Assembly (NCBI GenBank): GCA_030062745.1 | Contig: CP099853.1 | Coordinates: 1,922,001 to 1,986,000, forward strand | Direction of reading: 5' to 3' | DNA from: Capitulum mitella | Taxonomy: Eukaryota; Arthropoda; Thecostraca; Pollicipedomorpha; Pollicipedidae | DNA length: 64,000 nt | Shown here: positions 12,493-26,253 of the stretch, piece by piece | How the letters are laid out: every line of letters starts with the position of its first letter | Position numbering within the stretch: position 1 is the first letter of the stretch | The notes under the pieces: model-generated | Database searches by the model: none | The model's input: only the letters and a program-made list of their open reading frames with translations | What the model was told of the DNA's origin: nothing | Program-made: the position numbers and the translations under genes

Positions 12493-15400
12493 CCTCAGGA
12501 TACGTTCGGGGCACGGCCACTCGCAGCGAAGTTTCAATTCTAGCGCGGATCGCGAATGGGCACTGGGATACACTAAACATGAGCGTCCCGCCATCTCGAC
12601 CCAGCTGGCTCACGCCATAACGACTCCCGACAGCGCAGCCCGCAGTCTCACACGTTCCCACCCGCCATCCACCGCCTTCCCCCTCCCCCTCCCCGTTCGG
12701 CAACGGCCGCGCAGCCGGCAGCCCCGCTGTTGCATGGCGACGGTTTGCGGCGGCGGCCGCTAGATGGCAGGCCGAGCGGCGGGGGACAGGCGGCCCCACT
12801 CCCCTCCCCACGCTGCCCCTGATCGATAGCCGGGCGGCGGCGAGGTGTGCGTGTGCGCGGAAGACGCCACCGCCGCCGCCGCCGCCGCCGCAACTGTCCT
12901 GAGGGCCAGAGGCACGCGCAGAACGGCGTTTACATAATCTCAGTCGGGTTAATTGACTCGGCCGAGAGAAGCTCGCGTTCACCTGTCAAGGGAACGCCGT
13001 TTTGAGAAATGTGGGACCTTCAAAGCGTTCGACCAGCCCGGAAGCCGGCAGCCGATGGGGAGAATGACTAACACAGGCGGACTCCGCAGGGCACTCCTGG
13101 CTGCCTGAGCACCTGCAGTGCTGCTGCAGGCAGTTCAAACAAAACCCTTCCTCACAACGCCTCATGCCAGAATTCAGCGGCCATCGCTGGCCCCTATTTG
13201 CATCCGCATCTGCCGCTCTATCAGCCATGCAGCGCTGACGGCATGTGGAGGGCGGGGTTTCACCAGCAGGATGACCTCTGGGGGCCGCAGAGAGGACGTC
13301 GGGAACCAGGTCAGGGGCCGTCGTCCTCGGAAGACCTCCTCCTCGTTCCGGAAAACACGGCATCACCGCTGTCGCGGACACGTGCGCTGGACGCTGGCCG
13401 GTCCGGGAGGATGTTTTGCCTGCCGCACGGCGTGGAGACCCGGAGGAGCGGGACATATTGCCGCTCCGGCGCCGTCCGGAGTGCGAAAGTGCTGTTTCGG
13501 TTACGTTTGGGGTGCTCAGGCGTGATTTGCGGAGTCCCGCCGCCGCACTGTTAGCAGGAATCAAACGTCAGGAGTCCAGAGCTAGGATTCCAGCGGTGGC
13601 GTTCGAGTCGCGCAGGTCAGCCACGGCCCAGACACAGGAGTCCAGGGACGAGGACTCCCGGACACCTGGACTCCCGACTCGAACTTCGGTCTCAGGACGG
13701 CGTGGACTCCGGAGTCCCCGGACTCGCGACAGCTGCGTGACGGCCGCGCGGACGGCAGTGGACGCCGTCGCGCGGGGTCTGGCATCGGCGCCGTATTGAC
13801 AAAGCTGCCCGCCGGGGTCCGGCGCCATTACGCATTCATCAGGTGGGCCGGCGGGACGTGGTGTACGCGCCGCGGCTGCCGGGGTAACGATTTGCAGCCC
13901 GCCGCGGGGGGGGGGGTTGAAGACGGTTTCTTTTCGTGCCGACCATGGTCAAGATCGTATGGCTCAAGAAATCCCTCCGACTGTATTAACGTCCGATCTC
14001 CTACTCAGAGGTTTGCGACATGAGGTCGGTCACGAGCTTCCATGGACTGCGAGTTTGAACGCGACGTTGAATATTGCAGATAAAACCACTGTGAGCCAAC
14101 GCGGCAAGGCCGCCGTGCATGTTCCTGGGCGTGCTGCCGCCTCTCGGAGGCTTGCAATGGCTTATCTGCCTATTGAGTGACGGCCTGATTCATTTGCATA
14201 GAAATGGAGATGAGCGCGTCGGTCGTGGCGATCCCAGGGCAACGGCCGTCTGAAGACACCCGGCTCCACCTCGGCCGCCATGAAACAGCGGACTCGGGCA
14301 CCGGAGACTGGCAGACGCGGTTATTATGAACGCCGCGACGCACGCGAGCGAGGCAATGCACGAACGTTCTCGGCTGTGTGCAGGCCACCTGCCCCCTTTG
14401 ACTGCGCTCCCTCGCGCGTTGCCGAGCTGCAGCAGGAGGAACGTCGCCTATTCGGCACAGGGCTCGAACCGAGCGCAACGCTGGCGTCACGCGCACCGCT
14501 TCCGAATCTGTTAACGACCTGCTATTTTGAAGTTGCTCCTAGCGGCAAGATCTTCTCGGCAGGCCCGACTTGGGCTTATTTCGGGAGGCCATGGGCCCCA
14601 TGGCGAGGGGCCCCGGACCAGGCAGGGGCCCCAGACCCGGCAGGGACCCCAGATCCGGCAGCCCGGCGCACCCTCACGAGCGCGAACCCCGCCGGAGTCA
14701 CGAGTCACGAAAACAAACACGGCGGCGGCCAGCGGCAGGCTGCGGCCCTGAATCGTCCTGCGGAGGAGGGGGGGAGGGGACCAAGGTCACCCCGGCCCCC
14801 GGCGTGCCGCTCCGTCTGGGCGGGAGGCCCGGCTGGGGACGACCGGCAGGGCCTGGCTGGGGACGACCAGATCTGACCGAGCCGTGGTTTGAGCTGAGTG
14901 GTGGAACAAAAACGCAAAAGCTTGTTTTACCTAAGCAGCCGACCCGGGATCCTAGATGAAATCATGGACTCGTTTAATCCTCCTTTTTAGGTGGCGAGCA
15001 TTGCTTCGGCTCAATGTACAACGCGGGAATCGTCATGAAATCCAGGCCTTTCGTATTACGTTGGGAGTCATGAGTTTTCAGATCTTAAACTTCTCCTGGG
15101 GGATCCAAAACATAAAAGAGACGAAATCCCCGTACTGGTTTCCTGATCCTCAAAAAATGTCTCAAGTAGGCAAATGTACCGCAAGCCTCGTAGAGCCGCT
15201 CAGCAACATGAGTCCACGAACGGCTGATGCACGTAAACGTGGTAAGACGAACCGGAAACTGTGCTGGTCGCCGGATAATAGGCGCCCTGAAGCACGCGAT
15301 CGCCTCGACCGCGAGCGGCTGCAGCGTAGCGTGAGACAGCCGGCAAGCCATGCCATGAGCTTCCGCCGGCCACAGCCCACCTCCAGCCTCCGCCCGCCGA

Positions 15401-17743
15401 CTCCCATGGGACACGCGCGACCGGCGCCGCCACGCGGCGGCCCGCCTCCCCGGGGAGGCGCCGGGAGGCCTCCCCGGGGCGGCCGGCCTCCCCGCTGCCG
15501 CATTCCTGGCACTGCAACGGGCCGCCGTCGGCCGCGGCGCCCATTCTGTCCTCGATGCTATCGGCCGGCGTCGCGAAGGGCGATCCGCCGCCCGCCCGGC
15601 CGGCGAACGCGCCCTTGGCGGCGCCGGTTTCTTGCCCCGCCGCGCCGCCGCCGCGCACGCCGGGAAGGGTTCAAGCACCCAGTTAGTGCGGGTTCCCACA
15701 GTACGCTGCACGCCAGGCTGGCGCGCCGCCAGCGGCCGCGTCGCCGCCCCACGCCCCCTCGCCGCGTGGCCGGGGGCTAAATTTACACCGACGGCGGGTC
15801 GCGTTTCCCTCCGCCCCCTCCGCGCTCCGACACCCCCGCCGGCGGGGAGACGGCCGCGCCGCGCGGCCCAAGAATTTCCAGACGGCGCCCGGCCGTCGAC
15901 AGGTTGTTAAACTTCCGGGTGTGCGCGCCCTCATGGTCGGCGTGCACGAGGAGTCCCGGCCATTCTGGCGGCTCCGCGCCAGCCGGCTGGAGATGCCGCG
16001 AGTGGCCGGCGCGCCTGCCATTGTGAGCCTGCGGCCCGGAGGATTTCGCACGGGAAACGCGGGCGGCGCCGCCCCGAGTTCAGTGTTACCGCGATCGAAA
16101 CGCGGAACGCGGCGGCGGCGGCGGCGGCGGCGGATGCGCACAAAGAAGGTCGGCGGCGTCTGGTCCGGCTTTCCGGCCCCTCAGGTCCCCCTCCAGCCCG
16201 CGGTCGACCTCGGGCTCGACGGCTTGCGGGAGCAGCTGTGACCTCGACCCAGTCCCGGGCGGCTCAAGCGACACGCCGCTCGCAGCGCTGTTGCACGTGC
16301 ACGTGCACTGGTGATTCACCGGCACGCCGGAGATCGGTCTCCCGGTGTGTTTTGGGTTCGCTTCTGGAGCCTGACCACGTCAGCTGGCCCTGCCTTCTCA
16401 CGAGGTCGGCTGAGCAAGAAAGAAACAGAGACGCCCCGAGCCCGGTAGAAGACGCATCTCCGCCTTCAGCCATGCGTTATGGACACATGAAAAGCAAGCC
16501 TTCTCAGGCGTGGGTAGAAACGTGTCACGAACCCGCGCCAATTTTCTGAAACCAAAACTGCCGCTTCTCTTAAAAAGCGGCCTCCCTAAGTACTCCATGA
16601 ACTGGCTTTAGCACTGTATGAGCTTATCATTCCCACGATGGAATAGTCTAGCGAATCTACCATACCCTCCACTGCCATTTTTCCCCGCCATGTTCACCTA
16701 GGCGCGCCATTTCCTAGCAAAAGACCGGGCAAGCGGAGCTTCCAGACGAAAGGGCAGGGCTGCGGTGGAATGAATGGAGCTTCGCCTGCGGCTCGCGACA
16801 AGAGACGACAGCGGAACCGCCTGCACGGCAGCAGAACGAGGTCACGAGCGCCCGGCGCCCCTTCCCTCCCTTCTCCAGACCCTCACGGGGTCGGCGCTGG
16901 CGGTCTTCGGGTGCGCGAGAGTTTCTAGCGGTTGCTCTCTGACTGCCATTGTCTCGCATTGCGTTGGAATGTTGTCAGAGCTGGCGGAAAAAAAGCATTT
17001 TGTGTCTTTCATTTGTACGCCATGACGCTTGGCGAACATGTTCGCAAGCTGAAGGCAGGGATAAGTTTTCATGTCTGCCTGTTTCACGGTCACCACTGCA
17101 CTCTTTCACATGCATGCAAGCAGTCGCAGACAAACATGTCTGAAGGGGTTCCACCTAGGTCCCCTGATCTAGACCGCCTGAAAGCGAAGATCTAGACCAC
17201 AAGCAGGCATGTTCCGGCCTCTTCGTTCCGCTGCGCCGGGTCGTTCCCCCTTCCCTCCCCCTCACGTCATGCGCTCATGGCCGCTCCCCTTCCCTCGCCG
17301 CGCATACGCGGGGTCAGACAGGTCGTTCTGCAGCGGCGCGGCCGCGCCTTGAAGTCCACGTGCAAAAACGCGCACCGCCGCCGGACGGGGGCGGGACGGG
17401 GGGAAGGGTGTGGCGCGCAACAGTAGCCTGCTCTACACCCCGAGATAGGGCGCTGATTAAGCTGCGGTTGTTTTGTGGCTTGGTGTCACGGCTGGGGGTG
17501 GGCGGGGGGGGGGGGAACAGTGGGTGGTTTGGTTACTGTGGAATGGTTTGGCCGCTTTGAGTCGCGGTCGTTTTTCAGTCGGGTCTGCGTTTTGACGGTT
17601 CAAGCTGCTTTTTTCCTTCCTCACATGTTGTTGTGTTGACGGAAACCCATGTTGTCAGGTAAAGCAGCCCACAGCGCAGCGTGTTACCATGCGAAGAGCT
17701 CTCATTTCAACGCCAGCAGAGCGCTGATAATCAACGATGGTTG

Positions 17744-17755
17744 TGCGCATGCGCA
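17744..17755. promoter_or_regulatory. NRF1-like palindromic site
   Basis: TGCGCATGCGCA matches the palindromic NRF1 / ewg-type consensus (YGCGCAYGCGCR). It is a sequence match only, and no gene start is tied to it. Confidence 0.35.
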
Positions 17756-20700
17756 GGACCAGGCGGGCGTTCTCTGTCCTTGCCGCTCTTCGCCCTCACT
17801 CTCCCTCCCATCGCCGATCGCACCAGCAAGAGGGCACGGAGGCGTGCAGGGCATGGGCAAAAGTGACGCATCGAACGAGCATCGCCTGAACCAGGCATCG
17901 CCCGGCCTTGGACATGGCGTGTCCTGCGGCGATTCGGACCGAAAATGACCTGTTGAGGCCATCGGCTGGTGCAGGCTCTGTCAAGAAGGGCGCTGGCCGC
18001 CCGCAGCCGCGCAGTACCCTGCTCCCCCGCCGTGCCCTTATCGCCGCGCCCCAAATAAGTTCTAATAACCCCGACGGACGAGTCCACCCGCCAGCGGCGG
18101 GGGAGGCCGCCGGCAACCTGTTGTGGGCTGGGAGACGACGGCCGGTGTTGAGCCAGATCGAGTGGCGGCGGTGGAGCGAGCAGAATGCGGCACGTGATTG
18201 GCTGACAGGTTATTTGTCGACCTGTCGACTGCCATGCTCACGTCGCGTTGCGGCCTCTCGCGTCGGTTGCTGCGCAGCAGAGCGAGAGAGCGAATCTCGC
18301 AGTCAGCTGATCCGAACGGGGTATCTTGCGTCCCGGAGAACGCCGTGCTGACTGCTGGATCCCCTCATACCAAAGCAAAATGGTCTCCGTAACTTGTCAT
18401 ATTTCTTGCTAACAGCCGTTAATTTGGCCCATATGCATACCTAACATCATTATTTAATGCGTAATTTTCCCACATTATTATAATTTTACGTTATCCGCCA
18501 CCGTATTTATCATAACTTATCAGCCAAAGTTTTACAGCGGAGTGCCAGCTGATGTCAAGTACTTGTGCTGTGATTTGTGGGAGTGTTACACTCCAGCTGA
18601 CGGCTGCAGAGCGTTTTCTGTCTTTCGATGCCTCCACGTCTCGTTCAAGACTTCTAGTGTGTTTAAAGATCGGGACTGCAAAGGCTGGAAACGCCCTGAA
18701 ATAGTGGCCTTGCAATGACAGGACCTACGCGACTTGTGAAACATTCGATAGGCGACATGGCATCGGCTTTTACCACATGCAAATGCGAGACAAGCCGCAC
18801 CGGAAACCATCTCGGCTGCCGCGAGAATTCACCGAAGGGGGGGGAATTGGAACGCTACTGAGCTCTGCATTTACATCTGCTTTACCGTATCCCGGTAGCC
18901 CCGTCGAATTTCCCGAGAGCGGAAGCGGCGCCAGCTGGTCCAGCGCGTTCTGATTTAATTGCCGGCCTACGTGCGCGGCTTCTGCAGCGAGCCGTTGCTT
19001 GCGCCGCACCGCCAGCCTGGGTCAACACCCGCGCCGCGGATTAACGCCATTGCACGCCATTGCAGACGCCGATCGCGCTGTTTTGCAAGGCCAGCGCATA
19101 CGTAATGGCCGCCGCCGCACGCGACCTGGACACGTCGTCACCACGCAGTCCGGCGTTGATCGCTGCTGGACATGAAGCGCCGGGCGCCGACGCACGAAAC
19201 TCATTCATTCTGGGAGTTGGCTTTTTGCGTGGTGCAGGGCGAATGTCCAAATGCCATGAATTTCAACAGGCCATGCGCTTCAAGCAGGGGCGCCTCCATG
19301 GTCGAGGACTCGGGTCAGGAAAGTCGTCGGCATTTTAAAGGCTCCCCTACAACGTCCGTAAGCGCTGTGTTGGGTCCCGATGAGGTCATGGAAACGCCCC
19401 TGTCGTCCCCTCTGGCCACGCCTCGGCTCCGCCCCGCAGCTGCAGCGTGGCCACGACGCCGCGCGCCGAGACAGCTGATCACGACACCGGTTCTGGCGCT
19501 GCTGTTTAGCGCCGTCTCCCGTGCTCTTCCCAGCCGCTACCTCTTTTGGTCGCCGCCGGCGGCGGCGGCGGCGGCGGGCGGCGTTTGGCAGGTTGCCAGG
19601 GCGACAGCGGGCTTCGGCACCTGTCGGCGGCGGCCGCGGCCGACCGGCCAGGACCGCTGGCCGAGTATTGGCTCCAATCTAAATTCGCCGCCCGTTAGGG
19701 CCGTCCGCACCGTGACTGAGGGATCACCGCAGAAGAGATGGAGAGAAAGGGGAGAGAGAAAGACAGAGGGAGGGGTTTGGAGGAGAACGAGATGCAGGGA
19801 AAGAAAACAGCAAGTGATGAAATGAGTGAATGAAAGAATGAGTTAATGAGCGAGTGAGGGAATGAGGGGGAGGTAGTGCGTACGTGTTGGCGGGAGGGTG
19901 AGTGGAAATATCTTCCTATGAGTGGGTAGTGAATGAATTGGAGGATACAGAGGGAAAGGGCGAGGAAGAGAAGGGGAGACCGAGTGAGGGTTTATGACAC
20001 CCACAGCTGTCTCGCTTCTGTTGCGCAGCCGTAGACAACCGTTGCCAGACCGCACAGCCCTCGTTAGACCACCATATACGCCTCGGCTGACCTCGCTTGA
20101 CCTCCACTGACCTCGGCTGGGAGCCCCACAGACCGCTTCGGCCGACCCCTGCCCTGGTCGGTCGGAGGAGTTACTGCACGAGGCGCGCTGTCCACATAGT
20201 TCGGCGAAGTGCGCAGTGCCTTCGTGAAACGAATGAAAGAACATCCCTGTAACTGTCACGCATGGTTCTGCCGAAAGTTTAAAACGGCCTTGGTGAGCAC
20301 CAGTAACGATTCTGAACATGCAGCAGAATGTCTGCAGGGCCCTTCACTTCCATGTCGGGAACGAGCAATCTGTAGCGGACATGTGCCCAAATCCCTCGAC
20401 GCTGAGGGGTAAATGTTGGTGACTCCCGTCAGCGTTGCCAAGCCGAGAGAAGACGCAACTTCCTGCTTCCCTTCCGGATACCTGAAGCGGACGGAAGAAA
20501 CTGATGCCATTCAAAATGGTCTCGTTTTTAATGGTCTCGTTGTCAAAATGGTCTCGTTTTTCCGCGTTTGTAACGCGGAAAGTCTGGCCGGGACTCGAGA
20601 CCAAAAATGATGACATGTCGGGGCGACGCGCAAACCGAAATGTCAGGTCCTGACCTTTGCTGGGAATGCCACTGATGCCATCTAAACACCCCTTATTGGC

Positions 20701-20944
20701 GAATAGTCACCTTCGATAAGACAAATTACGGCAAAGTTCCATTTTTCGCTGTCGTTACTTCGTCATGGCACTCCTCGAAACGCCGTCCTTCGAACCCAAG
20801 CCAACGTCCCGGGCGATCGAGCAGTCGTGAAATGTCGACATTCTCTTCCCAGTCCTTGACTCACGGTCGATAGCAGTTTTCCTTCCAATCGCTACCATCG
20901 CTAGTACATTGGATGTCATACTGCGTTTAGCTGTCGCTTTTGCT

Positions 20945-21070
20945 GCCTCCCTGCCGTGTCTGCCGTCCTCTGCCACCTCTCTGCCACCTCGCTGCGTCTG
21001 CCGTTTCCCCGCCGCATCTCTGCCGTCTCTCTGCCAGCTCCCTGCCGTTTCTGCTAGCTCTGCCGCGGCC
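20945..21070. repeat. Degenerate CTGCC-based repeat tract
   Basis: The motif CTGCC recurs at short irregular spacing (CTGCCTCC, CTGCCGTG, CTGCCACC, CTGCCGTC, CTGCCAGC). It looks like a decayed short-period tandem repeat at the edge of a GC-rich island. Confidence 0.5.
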
Positions 21071-23099
21071 GCTCTGTGTTGAGTCGGGCGCTGCCCTGCC
21101 GCCGCCTCGGGCCGGGGCGGCGGGCGGCGGGCGGCCCGCTCGTATTGATCCCGGGGCAGGTCCAGGCGGCCCCCGCCACCCCCTCGGCCGCCCGTCCGCC
21201 GCAGAGGCCCGCCGCCCCGGCGGCAGGGGCGCCGCGGAGAGGGAGCGGTCGGCGGGCGGCGGCAGAATGGTGGCTGACGTGCGGACGGACCGAGATAGGC
21301 TCCGGTAAGGGCAGAAGCTGTCCTACAGCAAAGGCAGAGGCTGACGGAGGGAAAGGAGCAGGGCACGTGCAGACCACAGGGAAGGCAACAAGACAGAGAT
21401 AGACCACAAAAGGAACAAGGCAGTGTGCAGACCAAAGCAAAAGGAGCAGGAAAGAGCTCACACCGCAGTCAGGGAGTGGAGGTAGAGCGCAGACAGTGGC
21501 GAAAGGAAAGACAGCAGGAGGCTGCGGAGGTCAAAGATGGCAATGGTGGACAAACCAACAGCGGACGGGGAGAGAGACTGCGGACGTGGCAAGGAGAAAG
21601 CAGAGAAACGGCAGCGGAAAGGTTGACAACAGTGTCAGAATCCACTGGTGTTCAAATTAGTGCCATGCCAACGACAAGGTCTGGAGACCGCGGAAAAAGG
21701 CTTCGGCTGGAAATGAACGAGACACAAAGACACAACAGGATGGGATGGCCGAGAAACAAAGTTGTCACAGGCGGGGGGTAACCGGGAAATGGCTTTCGCA
21801 GCTACTTCCCGCAGCGTGATCGATGGCATTTCTGAAACAGTTTAACACTACCTGACAGCGGAGGGAAAGCCGACTGGATCACAACAAATTGGACCCTACC
21901 AATCAGCAGAAGGCAGCCTACGCTTGAGGAATTCATGAGAACATAGTGAAGTGTTTTAAATAAAAGTCCTGGGGGTGAAATTCGATATACGGCACAGTGA
22001 GGGAAGTTTATGAGAACCTTGGAATGCGTCTGACATTCACAAATTGTTTCGCCTGGCGAGGGTACGTTACCATGGCGACGAAAACGCTGCGCCGGCTGGT
22101 GACACTAGCGACCAGCGCCGTAAGTTACGTCATCTGGCAGTCAAAAATCCACCGCCAAAACAGTCGCCTGACGACAGATACGACACGAGAGCACCTCCTT
22201 CGTGAACACTCTGGCCAATTCCCGCGCATCCCTGCATGTCCATGTCCCTCGTGCATGCCATCGACGGACTTCGAGGAACCGTAAGCGGTTCGCGGGTCGA
22301 GGGCCTCCTGTGCGGCGTGAGACCCGGGTGCTGATGACCTCCAACGATAATGCCGCTAATGACACGTCCCGGGAGCTGCCCTCAAGGGCAGTCCGTCCGC
22401 GCTCCTGGGCGAAGCCCAGAATTTAGTGGATTTATTTAATTCCGTTACTGTCCTGCGCTTTCACGTAGGAGCCTTGTCAACGTTCGTGCAGCGAGAATCA
22501 CTTCAGGGCTATTTACTTCCATGCAGCGCCGAGTTAAAAACTGTCGACAGTTGGGGTGATAGCTGTCATGCCTGCTCCATACGGGCTCCTACACCCATGG
22601 CCACGAGGCTAAACTCGAAAACGGCAGCAGGTGTTCATTGTCCACACTAATGGGTAAAACCCATGGGCCAGGCCTAGACATAGGCCTATGGGCCTATGCC
22701 TAGGCCAAGTAGGGCAACGGTCTCTTTGGCCGGATCAGTTAAACATGAGCTTTTTGGTGGTACATGAAAAGGAACTGAATCATGCTATCTCTGACCCTAA
22801 CAACTTAACAAAATGTGTTTCATTCGTGCATCTTATTTCATTTAATCTTGTCCTTCGTCTCATGCTGATTGCTGCGTTGTCCCACTTCTACGTCGCCTGG
22901 GAGCCGCCACCACTCTTTCCCAGGGTCAACCATCCGCCTGCCGTCGACAGGCTGCACCGACCATCCGTCCCTTTGCCGGACGGTCGGTGATATGATCCCT
23001 TTCAATCCCTTCGCTTTCCAGTAACTAAGGACGATAACAAGCGATTTTTTTCTGCCAATTCAGCAGGCAAGCTAAGTTGGGCAGTGACTCAGGGGCTGC

Positions 23100-23560
23100 T
23101 TACCAATGCCATTCCGCCCCTCTCGGGAATCCCGGACCTCCGCGTCATGCTCACCTCACCTCTCTCCCTCGAGACCACTCCTCTGGCCTCCCATGACCTT
23201 TGCCCTCTATTCGAGTCCTCTCTGTTGCCCTACATCGCCTGCTGTCCTCCAATGAGTCCTTCCGCTTTTCTATGACAGTTCGTTGCGCTCTATGAGTTAC
23301 CTTCTCTCTCGTATGATGGCTTCCTTCCCATACGCCCCCTTCCCTCCTACGACCGTTCACCTCCTATGAATTCTTTTCTATGATAGCTTGCTGCATTCTA
23401 TGAGTCCCGTCTCCTCTCCTTTATCGCCGTCCTATCAATCTTCTCCGCTTCCTTAAATCGTCCGCGGACCTCCTATGAGCCCCTTCCTCTGTCCTATGAA
23501 TCCCTCGTCTCCCATGAGCGCTGCCCTCCCATGAGTCTCTCCGCTCCCTCAGACCGCCTC
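23100..23560. repeat. Degenerate pyrimidine-rich repeat with CCTATGAGT motif
   Basis: Variants of (C/T)(C/T)TATGA(G/A)T(C/T)CC recur about every 30-60 bp on the plus strand, at about 23250, 23290, 23365, 23400, 23475, 23497, 23512 and 23531, in a C/T-rich background. It looks like a diverged tandem array rather than coding sequence. Confidence 0.5.
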
Positions 23561-26253
23561 CGGACTCGGCCGGCCGCGGCGCCGCCGATGTTGACACGCG
23601 GCCCGGAAAATGGCGCGGAAAACCCGCGCCATTTTTGGGTCGACCGTGTCCGCCGCCGGCCGTCGGCCGCCGCTAACGGTCGGCCGCGGCCGCGGACACG
23701 GCTGCGGACACGGCTGCCTACTCGGGTCCGCGGACGACGCCGCGGGGCTTTCTCGGAGTTTCGTCGAACCCTGAGCGCCCGTCCTCTCTCAGCGCGGTGT
23801 CGAAATTGCTTGGGGCCCAAATGTGGGCCGAAATGTCTTTCAAGAACGTTGTTCGCGATATGAACGTTTCCGTATCTTTTTCTGCCGCTGTACTTAACCT
23901 GGTGATATTCTGGTTAACTCGCTTGGTACTCATGCCCGAAGCAACACTGCTTAGGATCTCCTTATCTCACGAGGGAAACCAAGTCTAATGGGCGTTCTGG
24001 CCCGAGCGAGATCCCCTCCCGCTTAGCCTGCTTCCGTGACCGAAGTTACAAGCCCGCCACGCCTGGCAGCGCGCCTGGGCTCGCCTCTGAGCCGGCTTCG
24101 CTGAACACCACGTCTCGCGCCGCCCCTGGCCGCGGCGGTGGGCTCCACAGGGGTCCCGCACCCCGCCAGATAAGGAGGGTCTATCGCCGGCCCCCGACAT
24201 AGGGGCTTATCAGAGCGGGCACGAGTGCGGGGGAGGGGCGCAGAGGGTCGGCTCGACCTAGCGTCAGACGGCGGCCGAGGCCTTCAAGGGAGACCTCCGG
24301 GGAGGGGATGACGAGGCCTCTGTTCGTGTCTGCACTCCACAGCGATGACTGGCCTGCGCGCGCCGGCGTCCGCACGGCGGTGGAAGCGGGAGACTGTGCT
24401 ATGAATCAAAACTATCGGAGAAAACAAAATAAGAACACTTTTATGCGTTTGAGAAGCTTGGCGCAGACACTGAGCGGCAGTTACAAACATTGTGTTCCTT
24501 GGAAACATGAATTTTTTACTTTGATTTAGTTTGAGTTTCATTTCGTTGCTCATGAAACGGTAATGCCGAATTGCTGCTTATGCAGAACGCAACTTTCGGT
24601 TAGTTTAGCTTCAATCAGCTTTGCGTTCATCTCTCTTCGGCCCGTTGCAGGTCTCATGACCATTCTTCCTTGTTTTTTCCTTGACACTGGCAGCAAAGCG
24701 GATTGTCAGGAAATGGAATACAAAGGGAATAAACGCTTCAACGCTGATGCCTGGCACACAAGTTAACGGAAAGCACTTCTAAAAAGAGTCTGGGTTGCTG
24801 GGAACGTTGTTTTGCTGTTGAACAGATAAGACGTTTGAAGGCAGGCCAAGCCAAGGGAATGTTTTTAGTTTGTTTTCCTTCTGCTTGCATTGCTAGATTA
24901 CAGCAGCTTTCAAGAGGAAAACGAGGGACGGACTGTTGGGGAATCACAAGCAGAAACATTAGGCGACATTTGCGGCGCAGCTGTTGCGATGTCGGGCTTG
25001 TGAGAACTTGAATCAATCCCTACCAGCTGAGGAAAGCACTGGCCCTGACGAGGAAAGTAGGTCGAGGGGACGAGACTCAAAATTGCAATGGCAGTTCAAT
25101 ACATCGTGAAATAATCTGCCAACGACGAACGCAAGAAGCTAAGCTCGCAACGTCCGTAACCCTCTTCTGGCAGATTTGTGAGCGTGCTCAGCTCAGCGTG
25201 GTCACGCACGCTCGCTTAATGGCAGTTTCGAGAACATCAATCTCCTGAGGAGCATTCAAAAGGTGCCGGAGCGTGTCGCTTTGCTATTTCCCCCACCGGG
25301 TCACTGTGGAGTTCCGACGAAGTTCCTTTCACCGTCACACGACGTGATGCCGCTCATCACTCTCGCTATGGTCCTCACCACTTCGGATCCTCCCCGTCCT
25401 CAGTCCAAGCACCACCGCCACTCCCAGAAGCCGCTGACGTCCGGGGTCGAGCCAGAGGAAGGTCGGGGTGGGGTGCGGGAGGGAGACGGGGGGGGACTGG
25501 TGGACCGCTCCCTCTCCTGACTGGTGAAATTAACCAGCGAGGTCAGGCGCGGTAGCTCGGGTACGCGCCCCGTCTCCGCGCTCCTTCGCTTCTGTCACGC
25601 CGAACCTGCGCCTGGCCGTCAGCAGGACTGCTAAACCTCTCCCCCCCCCGTCGCCCCCGCACCTGTCGGGTTGGCCGGCCGGCGTCGCAGAGGCCCGAGG
25701 TCTGATGTCAGCCTCAGCGGAGGGGGGGGGAATCCCTGCCGAGGACAGGGCGTCTGCAGCCGGGCAGCGGCGCGCCTGAGAAGGGGGACGCCGCCACGTC
25801 GCCTGACGGACGACCGTTGCAATCATCCGCCGGCGGAAACGGACAGTGATTAGAGAAACCCTCCGCCGGCAAACGGCGTTCACGACTCGCCCTGGGCGGC
25901 ACCCCTCCCCCACTCCCACCCGCACCACTTTCATCTGGGTCACCCCACCTGGCGGCAGGCGCGCCGGCGAAAAACTCGAACTCGGCGCGCCGAGTGACGC
26001 AACGGCGCGGCGGTGGCGGCGCGGCAACGCGCCGAAAAAGCCGCCCCGGCAAAAACCGGCCGCCACCGCGCGTTCTCATGCAAATGGGCCGGCATTGTGG
26101 GGGTGATCCGGTCGGGGCTGACCGGCGGGTCACCTGCCCCCCCTCCCCCCGCTCCCCCGCCCCCGCCCGTGTCGCCGCCGCTGGCGGAGCCGGAGCGCGG
26201 CGAATGTGGCGCAGCGCGACCCGCCGCGGCGTCGAGCGGCGGGCTTTCCACGT

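Larger units (their letters stand above)
12493..26253. other. Non-coding stretch with many CpG-rich islands, no gene recognised
   Basis: Islands lie at about 12600-12900, 13200-13930, 14560-14900, 15260-16300, 17220-17520, 17900-18200, 19400-19720, 21060-21300, 23530-23780, 24000-24400 and 25430-26250. Triplet runs occur at 12876-12893 and 16109-16131, and degenerate pyrimidine-rich repeats at 20945-21070 and 23100-23560. The frames of 100-275 codons are Arg/Ala/Pro-rich and paired with equally long opposite-strand frames, a signature of GC-rich non-coding DNA. Unrecognised 5' exons could hide here. Confidence 0.45.
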
